A stretch of DNA of 64,000 nucleotides from Nemorincola sp044225795. GTDB taxonomy: Bacteria; Bacteroidota; Bacteroidia; Chitinophagales; Chitinophagaceae. The stretch lies in the NCBI GenBank assembly GCA_044225795.1, contig JBGAIF010000008.1, forward strand, positions 124,001 to 188,000, given 5' to 3'. Of this stretch, positions 18,563-29,200 are shown one piece after another. Every line of letters begins with the position of its first letter. Position 1 is the stretch's first letter. The notes under the pieces were generated by a model. The model did no database searches. It was not told where the DNA came from and was given only the letters and a program-made list of their open reading frames with translations. The translations under genes and the position numbers were made by a program.

Positions 18563-21379
18563 ATGCGGATTCATCTACATGTATTCATCGTCATCCTCCT
18601 GTCTCTATCCTCTTCAGTTTTCGCCCAAAAAAGAACCGCACTTATAAAGGGTAAGGTGTTGAATAGCACAACAAGGTCAGGATATGCCGATATCAGGATC
18701 AACATACCGGCATTGAATGTATTCACAACATCAGACGGAAACGGAAATTTTATACTTAGCGAAATACCATTCGGCGCTCAAATACTGGTAATAAGCGGGA
18801 ACGTAATTAAAAATGATACGATTAAGATATTAGTTGATAAGAAACTGGTGGTTCTTGAAGATATACACCCAGTACCGTCGGAGAGGATAACCGCAACTGA
18901 GAATGCCGTGATACCAACAATAGCCATAGTGGAAAATTCCACAACTATAGATGATGACAACGTATCCTCAACCACTCAAAGTCCCGGTGGCATGTTCACT
19001 ACTACTTCCGACCCTTTTCTATCGGTAGCAGTTAATCTGAATCACAATTTTCACTACATGCCGCGCGGATATATAGCGTATGAATTACAGATAAATGGCA
19101 TTCCGGTAAGTGATCTTGAGCGCAAATTCACATCCTGGAGCCAGTTTGGCGGCCTTAATGATGTACTCCATGGCAGAAATGAAACCTACGGATTAAGGCC
19201 CTCCGAATACAACTACGGAGGAATATGGGGCACTACATATATTGACGCTACAGCCGCAGACCAGCGAAAGGGAACAACGGCTACATACACACTAACCAAC
19301 CGAAATTACCGAAACAGGGTGATGCTCACACACAGCAGCGGACTAAACAATAATGGCTGGGCATACTCATTGTCAGCATCACGTCGTTGGGCAGAAGAGG
19401 GTTACATTGACGGAACATTCTATGACGGCTATTCCTTTTACGGTGCTGTTACCAAAGTACACCGGAATCATCAGTTCAATCTTACAGCTTTCACGGCACC
19501 CACTATACGTGGAGGGTCAACATTCGCATCTACAGATGAGGTCTATAAATTGAGCGGCAACAACCAGTATAATTCTTTGTGGGGCTACCAGGATGGTAAG
19601 AAAAGAAATGCAAGGGTCACAGATGTGAATCAGCCGATCATCGTATTGAGCCACACTTACAAGCCTTCAGACAGAACCAGGTATAATACCTCCATAGGTT
19701 ATGAATTCGGGAAGTATAAAATATCCGGCATAGACTACTATAATGCCTATAGCCCTGCTCCGGACTATTACCGCAATCTCCCAAGCTATTATCAAACATT
19801 TTCTCCTCCGGAGACAAGTGCGGCAGATGCCATAGAGGCCCAATTACAGGATCATCCCGGTCAATTGCAGATAAACTGGGACCAGTTGTACAATTCCAAC
19901 TACATAAACTATGAAACGATAAAGAACATTAATGGCGTAGCCGGAAACGACTTCACAGGCAGAAGGTCAATGTATGTGATGAGCAACCGCGTTGACGACC
20001 AGAGAACACTGAGCTTCAATGCAAATGTAGTACATGCGCTCGATGCTCACACTACAATAAATGGGGGCATAACAGTTATATCACAAGCCGACGAGTTCTA
20101 CAAACAACTTACCGACCTTATGGGGGGTGATTATTTTGTTAACTATAATCAGTTTGCTGTCCAACAATCCATTGGGAACATCAACGTTACACAAAATGAC
20201 CTGAATCACCCAAATCAACTCATCAAGGTAGGAGATAAATACGATTATGATTACAAAGTAAGAATACTACAGAGCAATGCATGGGGACAAGGGGTATTTG
20301 TTTATAACAAGTTCGAATTCTTCTCGTCATTCAACATGGGCTACACCTCATATACGCGCGAAGGTCTTATGAAAAATGGTCTGTTCCCGGTTAGTTCCTA
20401 TGGCACAGGACAGCCGGTAACCTTCGTTACTCCGAAAATTAAGGGAGGAGTGACCTATAAATTTGATATGCGCAATTCGGTTTTTCTGGATGCAGAATAC
20501 CGGGAAGAAGCACCGGGCGTGTCAAACGCATATATATCAGTTACTACCAATGGCAACAGCGTCAGCACACCTTCTCCATATAAAGCAAAAACAGCGGAGT
20601 GCGGTTACCAGCTCAAATCGCCGTTATTGAACCTTAATATCACAGGGTATGTAACGGAAACAACCGATATGTCTTACATAATGCGTTTCTATAATGACGA
20701 TCCGGCCATTCGTTCTTTCGTGAACTTTGTTGTCAACAATGCCACTATCAGGTCCATAGGCACAGAATTTTCCGGTAGGGTAAAACTTAACTCCCAGTGG
20801 AACCTGACCGGCGTCGCGGCCATAGGGCAACTATATTATGCAAACAGGCCTACAGTTACTGTTTACCAGGATAATGACCCTACAATGACAACTTCCGCCC
20901 ATACCATCTACATCAAGAATTACTATGTTGGCAACGGGCCACAGTCTGTATATTCTCTGGCGGGCAATTACAATCCCGGCAACAACTGGCGGGGACGCAT
21001 CAATGTGAACTATATTGACCGCAGCTATGTGACCATCAACCCCGACCGTCGCACGCCGCAGGCAGTTGACCTTGTACCGGCAGGCAGCGCGCAATGGAGA
21101 AAGATCATTGGCCAAGAGCGGTTGCCCGCCGCATACACCGTTGACGTATCAGGCAGCAAATCATTTAATGTGGGCAAATTCTTAAAACACTCAAAAAGAA
21201 GAAAATCACTGTATTGCTCGCTGGTAATATCGAATGTCTTGAATAAAACAGACATTAAGACAACCGGGTATGAGCAGCTCAGATATGATTACATCTCCCG
21301 AAACCCGGACCGGTTTGCCAACAAATACGATTACGCACCCGGTATCAACTTCTTCGCAAATATCGCACTACGTTTCTAA
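18563..21379 (+). CDS. TonB-dependent receptor-like outer-membrane protein
   Basis: 938 residues. Signal peptide (1-21, SSSVFAQ), an N-terminal carboxypeptidase-regulatory-like beta-sandwich (about 26-105, IKGKVLNSTTRSGYADIRIN, TSDGNGNF), a plug-like region and a long beta-barrel with alternating aromatic strands. It ends in a terminal Phe (FFANIALRF), the outer-membrane insertion signature. The family imports large or scarce substrates using TonB energy. No TonB box is obvious, and the plug is divergent, so it may be a receptor-like protein. It is followed by a DUF5689 lipoprotein 16 bp downstream, a common Bacteroidota pair. The substrate is inferred from neighbours to be a nucleic-acid breakdown product. 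Confidence 0.85.
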   Translation: MRIHLHVFIVILLSLSSSVFAQKRTALIKGKVLNSTTRSGYADIRINIPALNVFTTSDGNGNFILSEIPFGAQILVISGNVIKNDTIKILVDKKLVVLEDIHPVPSERITATENAVIPTIAIVENSTTIDDDNVSSTTQSPGGMFTTTSDPFLSVAVNLNHNFHYMPRGYIAYELQINGIPVSDLERKFTSWSQFGGLNDVLHGRNETYGLRPSEYNYGGIWGTTYIDATAADQRKGTTATYTLTNRNYRNRVMLTHSSGLNNNGWAYSLSASRRWAEEGYIDGTFYDGYSFYGAVTKVHRNHQFNLTAFTAPTIRGGSTFASTDEVYKLSGNNQYNSLWGYQDGKKRNARVTDVNQPIIVLSHTYKPSDRTRYNTSIGYEFGKYKISGIDYYNAYSPAPDYYRNLPSYYQTFSPPETSAADAIEAQLQDHPGQLQINWDQLYNSNYINYETIKNINGVAGNDFTGRRSMYVMSNRVDDQRTLSFNANVVHALDAHTTINGGITVISQADEFYKQLTDLMGGDYFVNYNQFAVQQSIGNINVTQNDLNHPNQLIKVGDKYDYDYKVRILQSNAWGQGVFVYNKFEFFSSFNMGYTSYTREGLMKNGLFPVSSYGTGQPVTFVTPKIKGGVTYKFDMRNSVFLDAEYREEAPGVSNAYISVTTNGNSVSTPSPYKAKTAECGYQLKSPLLNLNITGYVTETTDMSYIMRFYNDDPAIRSFVNFVVNNATIRSIGTEFSGRVKLNSQWNLTGVAAIGQLYYANRPTVTVYQDNDPTMTTSAHTIYIKNYYVGNGPQSVYSLAGNYNPGNNWRGRINVNYIDRSYVTINPDRRTPQAVDLVPAGSAQWRKIIGQERLPAAYTVDVSGSKSFNVGKFLKHSKRRKSLYCSLVISNVLNKTDIKTTGYEQLRYDYISRNPDRFANKYDYAPGINFFANIALRF

Positions 21380-21395
21380 TCAACAGAATAACAAT

Positions 21396-22211
21396 ATGAG
21401 AGCACTTCGTTTATCGTGTATATGCCTTCTGAGCAGTATTATTATTTCTTCCTGTGTAAAACAGGCATTCGACGCGCCACCGGACACCAGCGGAGTTGAT
21501 CCGAACCTGGCAGTTAGTGCCGGTATCCGTAACCTTACTGATATGGCCTTCGCGCTTCCGCAAGATCAGTCCAGGCTGCTCGGCGATACGGTCATCTATG
21601 GCATTGTAATAGGCGACGACCGCTCAGGAAACATCTACAAAAAGATCATTATCGAAGATACTTCCGGCGCAGGCATTGCTGTCATCATCGACAAATCAGA
21701 CATCTATGGCGACTATCCCGTAGGAAGAAAGATATACTTAAAAACAAGCGGCCTCTACCTTACTAATTACAAAGGCGTACCGGAGATCACCTATTCAGTG
21801 AACGCAGATGGTACAACAAATGGCATACCCTCTACATTGCTCAATAACTTTATCGTAAAGGCATCATATCCTCATACCATTAAACCTGCCGAGATCTCCA
21901 TTACGGACCTCTTTTCCAATTCGCATCAATATGCAAATACGCTGGTAAAGCTAAGCAACATGCAATTTGAAACAGCATCAGCCAATGTTCCGTATTCGGC
22001 TCCGTCATCGAGCACAAACAGAACGATCACGAATTGCGATCATACCGCCAAGCTGGTCATGTATAACAGTAGCTATGCAACATTCCAACCGGCCTTAACA
22101 CCAACCGGCAACGGAACAATAGTGGGTATCATTACATTATACATATCAACCCCCGAATTCACCTTGCGTGACACATCTGATGTCCGCTTCACAGACGCGC
22201 GTTGCCCATAA
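21396..22211 (+). CDS. DUF5689-domain lipoprotein
   Basis: 271 residues from the ATG at 21396. Upstream in-frame codons overlap the receptor gene and would put extra sequence before the signal peptide, so this start is preferred. The lipoprotein signal IIISSCVKQ makes Cys-16 the likely lipidation site. The domain (GIVIGDDRSGNIYKKIIIED through FTLRDTSDVRF) is the DUF5689 fold, OB-like and usually found beside TonB-type receptors and exported nucleases. It probably sits on the outer membrane as an accessory to the receptor. Exact role unknown. Confidence 0.82.
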   Translation: MRALRLSCICLLSSIIISSCVKQAFDAPPDTSGVDPNLAVSAGIRNLTDMAFALPQDQSRLLGDTVIYGIVIGDDRSGNIYKKIIIEDTSGAGIAVIIDKSDIYGDYPVGRKIYLKTSGLYLTNYKGVPEITYSVNADGTTNGIPSTLLNNFIVKASYPHTIKPAEISITDLFSNSHQYANTLVKLSNMQFETASANVPYSAPSSSTNRTITNCDHTAKLVMYNSSYATFQPALTPTGNGTIVGIITLYISTPEFTLRDTSDVRFTDARCP

Positions 22212-22290
22212 TGCCAACATAACAATTTAGTAAGACACAGGTCTCATTGAGGAAATATTAGGAACTGACTTTTACAGCAAAAATCAGCGT

Positions 22291-23322
22291 ATGAAAAAAA
22301 TAGCTTTACTTCTTTCTTTTGTCGTTTCGGTAACCGGAGCCAGTGCCCAGATCACACTCACCACGCCTCCGTATGTACAAACTTTTGATGGCCTTAGCAG
22401 CGGCTACCCTACAGGGTGGACAACATACAATAATGCCACATCATCCTCCCTGGGAACGATAGAGGCCATTGTAAGTACTCTGGCAGGGTTGCCTTTCCAG
22501 ATATCTCCAGACACTACTGCCTGTGCAGGCCTTGTACTTGGTGGTGGCTTTAAGAATTACCCTTCTGCATCTGCTACAAAACCCGGAGACAACTTCTGCC
22601 CTCCTGCTCCTGCTACTGCCCCCACTTATACTAACAGGGCGCTGGGCATACGCCAGGTATCTCCAACCAATGGCACACATCCAAACCTGGACCCCGGCGC
22701 CGCGTTTGTGCTGAAGCTGGCAAATACAACCAGCCGTACAGGATTTACTGCTTCCTTCCTGCTCCAGTCTCTCGATACCAGCAGCCCAAGGACAACGACA
22801 TGGGCAGTTGACTACCGTGTAGGAGAAACAGGCTCCTTCACAACCGCTGCAGCATCAGGCACACTGACAACAGGAAACAAGACATTCTCAAATAACCTGG
22901 TGACGGTAAATTTCGGAACTGCTTTAGATAACCAGTCATCGGCAGTTTATATACGCGTTGTGGCGCTTACAGCATCATCAGGCAGCGGCAACCGCCCAAG
23001 CAGCGCGATAGACAGTTTCGTGCTTAACTACACCAGCAAAGTAGGTGTAGAAGAGGTTTCTTCTGAACCAAAGGTTGCTTTGCAGGTAGTAGGCGCTGCT
23101 ACTGCAGACAACATCAACCTGATGTACACAGCAATAGAGAATGCTACCCACACGCTCTCAGTTTACGATCTAGCCGGCCGTATCATACATACAGAAACGA
23201 TCCACACACAAGCCGGAACAGAACAAATATCAGTTAATGGCCTTCACCTTATGCCAGGCATGTACTTTGCTCGTTTGAGTAATCAAAACAGTTGTTCTGT
23301 TGCTAAAGTAATGATTGAATAG
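22291..23322 (+). CDS. T9SS type A secreted protein of unknown function
   Basis: 343 residues. Signal peptide (1-20, TGASAQ), a beta-rich middle (FDGLSSGYPTGWTTYNNATS ... AVDYRVGETGSFTTA ... RPSSAIDSFVLNY) like other Bacteroidota exported jelly-roll-type domains, and a C-terminal sorting domain (HTLSVYDLAGRIIHTETIHT ... MPGMYFARLSNQ). It lies 79 bp after the DUF5689 gene and before a terminator at 23371-23397, so it is likely the last gene of the receptor operon. No catalytic motif is seen. Confidence 0.85.
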   Translation: MKKIALLLSFVVSVTGASAQITLTTPPYVQTFDGLSSGYPTGWTTYNNATSSSLGTIEAIVSTLAGLPFQISPDTTACAGLVLGGGFKNYPSASATKPGDNFCPPAPATAPTYTNRALGIRQVSPTNGTHPNLDPGAAFVLKLANTTSRTGFTASFLLQSLDTSSPRTTTWAVDYRVGETGSFTTAAASGTLTTGNKTFSNNLVTVNFGTALDNQSSAVYIRVVALTASSGSGNRPSSAIDSFVLNYTSKVGVEEVSSEPKVALQVVGAATADNINLMYTAIENATHTLSVYDLAGRIIHTETIHTQAGTEQISVNGLHLMPGMYFARLSNQNSCSVAKVMIE

Positions 23323-23370
23323 CCTGTAAAACACTTCAAATACAACCAACACATCCGTATAAACCTCCTG

Positions 23371-23397
23371 AAAGCAACCATTATGGTTGCTTTCTCC
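23371..23397 (+). terminator. Intrinsic terminator after the receptor-DUF5689-T9SS operon
   Basis: Perfect 10-bp stem (23371-23380 with 23384-23393, arm AAAGCAACCA) with a TTA loop and a T/C-rich tail, 48 bp after the stop codon. Confidence 0.8.
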
Positions 23398-23457
23398 TTT
23401 TAGGATACTCCGTCGAAATGTAACAATAACATAATTCCCGGAGGGCCTTATACACAA

Positions 23458-23465
23458 TAAATTTG
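23458..23465 (+). promoter_or_regulatory. TAnnTTTG -7 element before the 420-residue gene
   Basis: TAAATTTG matches the Bacteroidota -7 consensus exactly and lies 19 bp before the ATG at 23484. No clear -33 TTG is present. Confidence 0.4.
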
Positions 23466-23483
23466 CAACATCTATATTGATCA

Positions 23484-24746
23484 ATGAATTCAGGTTCACG
23501 CTTCTACGGCAGCATAATATTAGCATCTGTTACACTGATGATCAGCATACCTCAGTTAACAAAAGGGCAAACTACTCATATCCTGTTCGACGCCACAAAG
23601 GCCGAGATGGCCGGCAACGCGGATTGGGTGATCGATGCAGACCAGACAAATATCAAGTATGGCTCCGGGGCCTATCTCAGCTCATCCGGGAATCAAAGCA
23701 ATCCCCAGCAGATCCCTACACCGGCACAAAGTGGCATATCCGGCTCAACAGCCGAAACCTACTGGACAGGTGCTCTGTCAAGCTGGGCCGTGGACTGTGT
23801 TAACAAGGGATATGCCGTTGAAACGCTCCCATGGAACGGACAGATAACCTATAACAACAGCGGCAATAGCCAGGATCTTAGTAAGTATGACATCTTTATC
23901 ATTGACGAACCTAACATTGCCTTCCCATCTGCCGAAAAGGATGCCATTGTACAATATGTGCAGAACGGAGGCAGCTTGTTCATGATAGCAGACCATACCG
24001 GTAGCGACAGAAATGGCGACGGATGGGATGCTCCCGCAATCTGGAACGACCTGTTCAACAACAACACAATCAAAACAAATCCGTTCGGCATTCAATTCGA
24101 CCTGGCAGATTTCTCACAAACAACCAGTAATATCTCCGCATCGGGAACCGATTCCATAATACATGGAGGCATGGGAGATGTCTCACAGGTGAAGTGGTCC
24201 GGCGGTACCACCATGACAATGGACCCATCCAAAAACTCCACAGTAAAGGGTGTAGTATATAAGACAGGTTCAGCAACAGGTAATACGAACGTGATGGTTG
24301 CCTACGCCCGATTTGGGAAAGGGAAAGTTGCTGCCATAGGCGACAGTTCCCCCACCGACGACGGCACTGGAAATCCAACATGTACCCTCTACAACGGGTA
24401 TTGGAATGACGCATCAGGAAACCACAGGAGGCTCATCATGAATATTACCATGTGGCTAGCAACACATTCCCCAGGAACTGAAGTAGCCGATGCCGGAAGG
24501 AAGATGAAGGCCGTATCGATCTACCCGAACCCATCAACATCAGAACTTCATATACAAACACAACAGACACTGCACAACGTTACCATTTCGGCCAGCACAA
24601 TGGATGGAAGGAACATGACATTGGCAACCTTACCACAACTCACAGAAAATGAAGCATATATGCTATCATTACCAACGGGTAATTACTTTATAAAAGTCAT
24701 TGCCGACGAATACAATCAAACTCTCAGAGCCACCATCAACCAATAA
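23484..24746 (+). CDS. T9SS type A secreted protein with glutamine-amidotransferase-like domain
   Basis: 420 residues. Signal peptide (to about residue 29, TKGQTT), then a Rossmann-like region (HILFDATKAEM, YDIFIIDEPN, VQYVQNGGSLFMIADHTGSD) of the kind seen in DUF4350 / GATase-like proteins, where the GG-x-hydrophobic stretch forms the core strand. It continues with KVAAIGDSSPTDDGTGNPT and a type A sorting domain (VSIYPNPSTSELHIQT ... SLPTGNYFIKVIADE). No Cys nucleophile is seen in the elbow position, so classic amidase activity is unlikely. The domain assignment is tentative; export by T9SS is clear. Confidence 0.8.
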   Translation: MNSGSRFYGSIILASVTLMISIPQLTKGQTTHILFDATKAEMAGNADWVIDADQTNIKYGSGAYLSSSGNQSNPQQIPTPAQSGISGSTAETYWTGALSSWAVDCVNKGYAVETLPWNGQITYNNSGNSQDLSKYDIFIIDEPNIAFPSAEKDAIVQYVQNGGSLFMIADHTGSDRNGDGWDAPAIWNDLFNNNTIKTNPFGIQFDLADFSQTTSNISASGTDSIIHGGMGDVSQVKWSGGTTMTMDPSKNSTVKGVVYKTGSATGNTNVMVAYARFGKGKVAAIGDSSPTDDGTGNPTCTLYNGYWNDASGNHRRLIMNITMWLATHSPGTEVADAGRKMKAVSIYPNPSTSELHIQTQQTLHNVTISASTMDGRNMTLATLPQLTENEAYMLSLPTGNYFIKVIADEYNQTLRATINQ

Positions 24747-24787
24747 ATTTAATGTTGGAAGAGGAAAAACTGCCATAATTTAGACCA

Positions 24788-26191
24788 ATGCGAAAGACCA
24801 CATTTCTTCTCATCATACTCACTCTCGCGTGCATTGAAGTAAACGCCGGAAACAAGATCAAATACTATTTCAATCATCCCGTGAATACTGCGGTATCTAC
24901 CGGTGTCAATGCGGTTTACCTGAACTCGTGCGCGGCAGATACTTTGGTTGCCTATATCAACCGGGCCAAATACTCACTTGACATAGCCGTTTATGATTAC
25001 ATACAAGGAAGCTTTGCCAATATCGCTACTGCGGTCAATAATGCCTATACCAGGGGTGTGCAGGTAAGATGGATATTTGACAGCAGCGCCTCAAACACCG
25101 GAATCTCATTGCTAAACCCGGCAATAAATAAGCTTGGTAGCCCTACGAGCGGCACATACGGCATCATGCATAACAAATTCATGGTGATAGATGGCAACTC
25201 TACCGACCCTAATGACGCGATCGTGTGGACCGGATCCACTAACTGGACATCCAACCAGCTAAACAGCGACTACAACAATATCGTCATAATGCAAGACTCC
25301 GCACTGGCTCATGCCTACATCGGCGAATTCAATATGATGTGGGGAGGAAGCGGTATCGCTCCGGTCACTTCATCTTCTAAATTCGGGCCGAAAAAGACAG
25401 ATCTCGGCAAGCACAATTTCACCATCGACGGGACACATGTAGAATTGTACTTCAGTCCATCTGACGGAACAAATGGCAAGATACAAAGCACCATATCAAC
25501 AGCCGATAAAGACCTGTACTTTGCTATGTATGCATTTACCGATAACTCCGACGCGTCGCTGATCATGTCCCGCAAAAGTGCCGGGGTATATGTGGCGGGA
25601 ATTGATGATAGTTACAGTAACTCATACACGCCCTACACCACATTCACCAGCGGTTTAGGCAGCACCTTCAAAGTATATAGCGGATCAGGACTGTACCATA
25701 ATAAGTACATGATCGTTGATCCGTCTGATAAATGCTCTGACCCGCAGGTGCTGACCGGATCGCACAACTGGTCTGTATCTGCTGATACCAAGAACGACGA
25801 GAATACACTTATCATCCATGATGGCACGGCAGCAAATATTTATTACCAGTCATTTAATGCCGACTTCTCTGTTGTGGGTGGTTCCCTGAGCACCATTGCC
25901 GGATGCCCAACCGGCATCCACACATCCCCAAGGCCGGAAAGCGACATCAATATCTATCCCAATCCTGCAAAAAGAGACTTCACGATCAGTTATACGACCG
26001 CCTCAAGTGAACCCGTGTCCATTGTCCTGTATAATTTCATTGGCGAGCGAATCGCAGTTATTGCTGACAAACAAGTCTTTCCACCCGGCGATCATATGTT
26101 TCAATATACGCCTGCCGCTGCAGGTATGTATGTGTTACACGTCATTGAAGGATCCAAACAAACCACGCGGCAAATTGTTGTTGCCCCATAA
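24788..26191 (+). CDS. T9SS-secreted phospholipase D-like (HKD) protein, probable nuclease
   Basis: 467 residues. Signal peptide (to about 21, CIEVNAG). Two HKD motifs: H128-K130-D135 (HNKFMVID) followed by WTGSTNW, and H304-K306-D311 (HNKYMIVD) followed by LTGSHNW. Two motifs in one chain form a full PLD active site. Short exported members of this group act as phosphodiesterases on nucleic acid or phospholipid; the compact size and the WTGSTNW pattern resemble Nuc-type nucleases. A type A T9SS sorting domain ends the protein (INIYPNPAKRDFTISY ... GMYVLHVIEG). It is a lone gene between two other T9SS cargo genes. Confidence 0.9.
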   Translation: MRKTTFLLIILTLACIEVNAGNKIKYYFNHPVNTAVSTGVNAVYLNSCAADTLVAYINRAKYSLDIAVYDYIQGSFANIATAVNNAYTRGVQVRWIFDSSASNTGISLLNPAINKLGSPTSGTYGIMHNKFMVIDGNSTDPNDAIVWTGSTNWTSNQLNSDYNNIVIMQDSALAHAYIGEFNMMWGGSGIAPVTSSSKFGPKKTDLGKHNFTIDGTHVELYFSPSDGTNGKIQSTISTADKDLYFAMYAFTDNSDASLIMSRKSAGVYVAGIDDSYSNSYTPYTTFTSGLGSTFKVYSGSGLYHNKYMIVDPSDKCSDPQVLTGSHNWSVSADTKNDENTLIIHDGTAANIYYQSFNADFSVVGGSLSTIAGCPTGIHTSPRPESDINIYPNPAKRDFTISYTTASSEPVSIVLYNFIGERIAVIADKQVFPPGDHMFQYTPAAAGMYVLHVIEGSKQTTRQIVVAP

Positions 26192-26292
26192 TTACTTCAA
26201 CAGGAAACATTTTCGTTACAATTAATTCATCCTGCGATAAAAGTGGCATAAGACTGTAAAAATAATTTCGCACTGTACTATATCTCTTTTAC

Positions 26293-29200
26293 ATGTGCGC
26301 AATTAAACATAAGCCTCAATTATTCACGGCTGTACTTACCGTCCTGATCAACATTGCTTTATCACACAGTATCTATGCACAGTTAGCGGTAGCTCCAAAC
26401 CAGACCGCAACCGTACTGGCCAGCGCGCTTGCCGGACCGGGTATCACGATAAGCAGCCCTACCCTCTCCTGCCCCGGACAAGCCAACGGGCTCTTCACTG
26501 TGACGCCGGGAACCATACTGGGCACCGGCACCACATTATTCGGTATCGGTAGCGGCATCATACTCACAACGGGAAAGGCTACAGGAGCCAGCGGCCCTGA
26601 GTCAACACTGGCCAATACCAATAACGGAGCCGCAGGAGACGCAGCACTCAATACACTTGCAGGATCCACTACACATGATGCCTGCATCCTGGAATTTGAC
26701 TTCTCTGTTGTAGGTGATACCGTCAGATTCAATTACCAGTTCGGATCTGAAGAGTACAACAAATCTACATGCGGCCCATACAATGACGCATTCGCGTTCT
26801 TCATATCGGGCCCCGGCATACCAGGCACAGACAATATGGCGCTTGTACCCGGCACCACAATACCGGTAACCGTGAACAGCGTGAACAGCGGCATACCCGG
26901 CACAGGCTATACACTCGCCAATTGCACATCAATGGGCGCGGGCTCTCCGTTCACTTCTTACTACGTGGACAATACAGGCGGCGCAAACTTTACCTATAAA
27001 GGCTATACAACCAAGATGAGCGCTGTGCACAAAGTAATACCATGCAATACCTATCACCTTAAACTCACCATCGCAGATGCAGGAAACTCATTCTACGATT
27101 CGGGGGTGTTCATCGAAGCCGGCAGCCTGACCACTCCGTCTATATCCGGAGCATCATCTGTATGCGTTGGCAATACTGCAACATTGAGCGACCCAATTGC
27201 CGGTGGCACCTGGAGTAGCAGCAACACCACCGTTGCCACGATCAATCCGTCAACAGGGTATGCTTCCGGGATATCTGCGGGAACTGCTACCATCACGTAT
27301 TCTTTTGGCCCGGGCTGCTATGTAACAACGCCATTTACCGTGAACCCGCTACCCTCTGCAATCAGCGGCGCATCGCAGGTATGCGTCGGCAGTTCCATAA
27401 CCCTGAGCAATACAACACCCGGCGGCATATGGACGAGCACCAACACAGCTATCGCTACCATTCATCCCGCTACCGGCATAGTGACCGGTAATGCGCCCGG
27501 CACTGTAACCATCAACTACACCACCGGCGCGGGATGTACGGCATCGACAACGATCTCAGTAAGCCCGATACCGGCAGTGATTACCGGGTCTGCTACCTTA
27601 TGCACGGGAGATACAACAATACTGAGTTGTATAACACCGGGCGGAATATGGACGAGCAGCAACCCATCCGTTGCGCTGGCAGGGTCCACATCAGGAAAGC
27701 TGGCCGGAGTATCGGGAGGTATGGCAACCATCACTTATACTATTCCGACAGGGTGCTACCGAACAACCTCTGCCACGATCAAAACGGTATATAAGGGTGT
27801 TGTAAGTGCGGGTATCTGTCCCGGACAAACCTATATTTTCGGCGGCACTACCTACTCCACTGCAGGGTCATATACCCACACATTCCCTACTGCCTACTGC
27901 GACTCCATTGTAACGCTGAACCTGAGCATCAATCCCACCTCATCTACCGAACTCACCGGGAAAATATGTGAGGGAGAGCATTATGCCTTTGGCGGCAAAT
28001 ACTACAACACCCCGGGAGACTACACCTACCATACTACCAATATGTATGGGTGCGACTCAGCGGTGAAGCTGCACCTGATCGTTGCACCTATTCCGTCGCG
28101 CCCAAACACTGCCATGAATGTTTACTACTGCCTGGGGCAGCCGGCAGTTCCCTTGAAGGCAGCGGGAAAAGACCTGCTATGGTACTCTTCCTACTCAGAC
28201 ATGGGAGCGACCGTGCCACCAACTCCTAACACAGGCACAACCGGCACCTACTTATACTATGTGAGCCAAACGGCGGATGGCTGCGAAAGTGTGCGCGACA
28301 CGATCGCTGTAACCGTTTACCCAACCCCTGATGCCACTATCTCTCCCCGGTCGGCAACTATATGCAGATCTGATACGGTTAGACTCACAGCCGCGTTTCA
28401 AAACGAGGCTACTTATACGTGGTCTCTACCGAAGGGCGTCTATGTGATACACCAATCAACCCCTGATACGGTGACCATAAAATGTGACACTACCGGTTAC
28501 CTGCCTGTAATCCTTACCGTGAAGTATCCGCAGGCACAGTGTACCAATGCCGACACCATAAAGGTGCATGCGGTGACCGCTCCTGAACTACAGATACAAA
28601 GTCGGCATGATGTATGCATAGGCGATACAGTGGTAGTAGCCGTACAGTCTGCTACGGACGGCATCACCAATTATACCTGGCACTTTGGCGATGCCTCCAT
28701 ACTATCGGCCACAGATGCCGCCCATGCAGGCCCCTTCAAACTGCTGTGGGTGAACTCCGGTACGCATACCATTGAGGTGAACGGACAGGTAGGTGACCTA
28801 TGCCGGTCTGCTGATATCACAGATACTATAATGGTGCACCAGGACCCTGAAGCAGGGATCATTGCCGACCGCACCGACGGAATATGCATTGGCGACAGTA
28901 TATTGTTCTCGGTGAAGAGCTACAACTATGACTATTTTTACACTTGGACCCCGGAACATTTCTTCAACAACCTCAATCAGAAAGAAATATACGGCCGAAT
29001 AGAGCTACCGGGATATGTGCGCCTTACGGTACAGGACCCATTCGGATGTACCGCAACTGACCAGGTGCTCATCAATGCAAAGAACTGCTGCAATGTATCT
29101 TTCCCAACGCTGTTCACACCGAACGGAGACGGGAAAAATGATGTTTTCCGCCCGATAACACCGGGCAACCATGCCATTCACATATTCAGGGTAGCTAACC

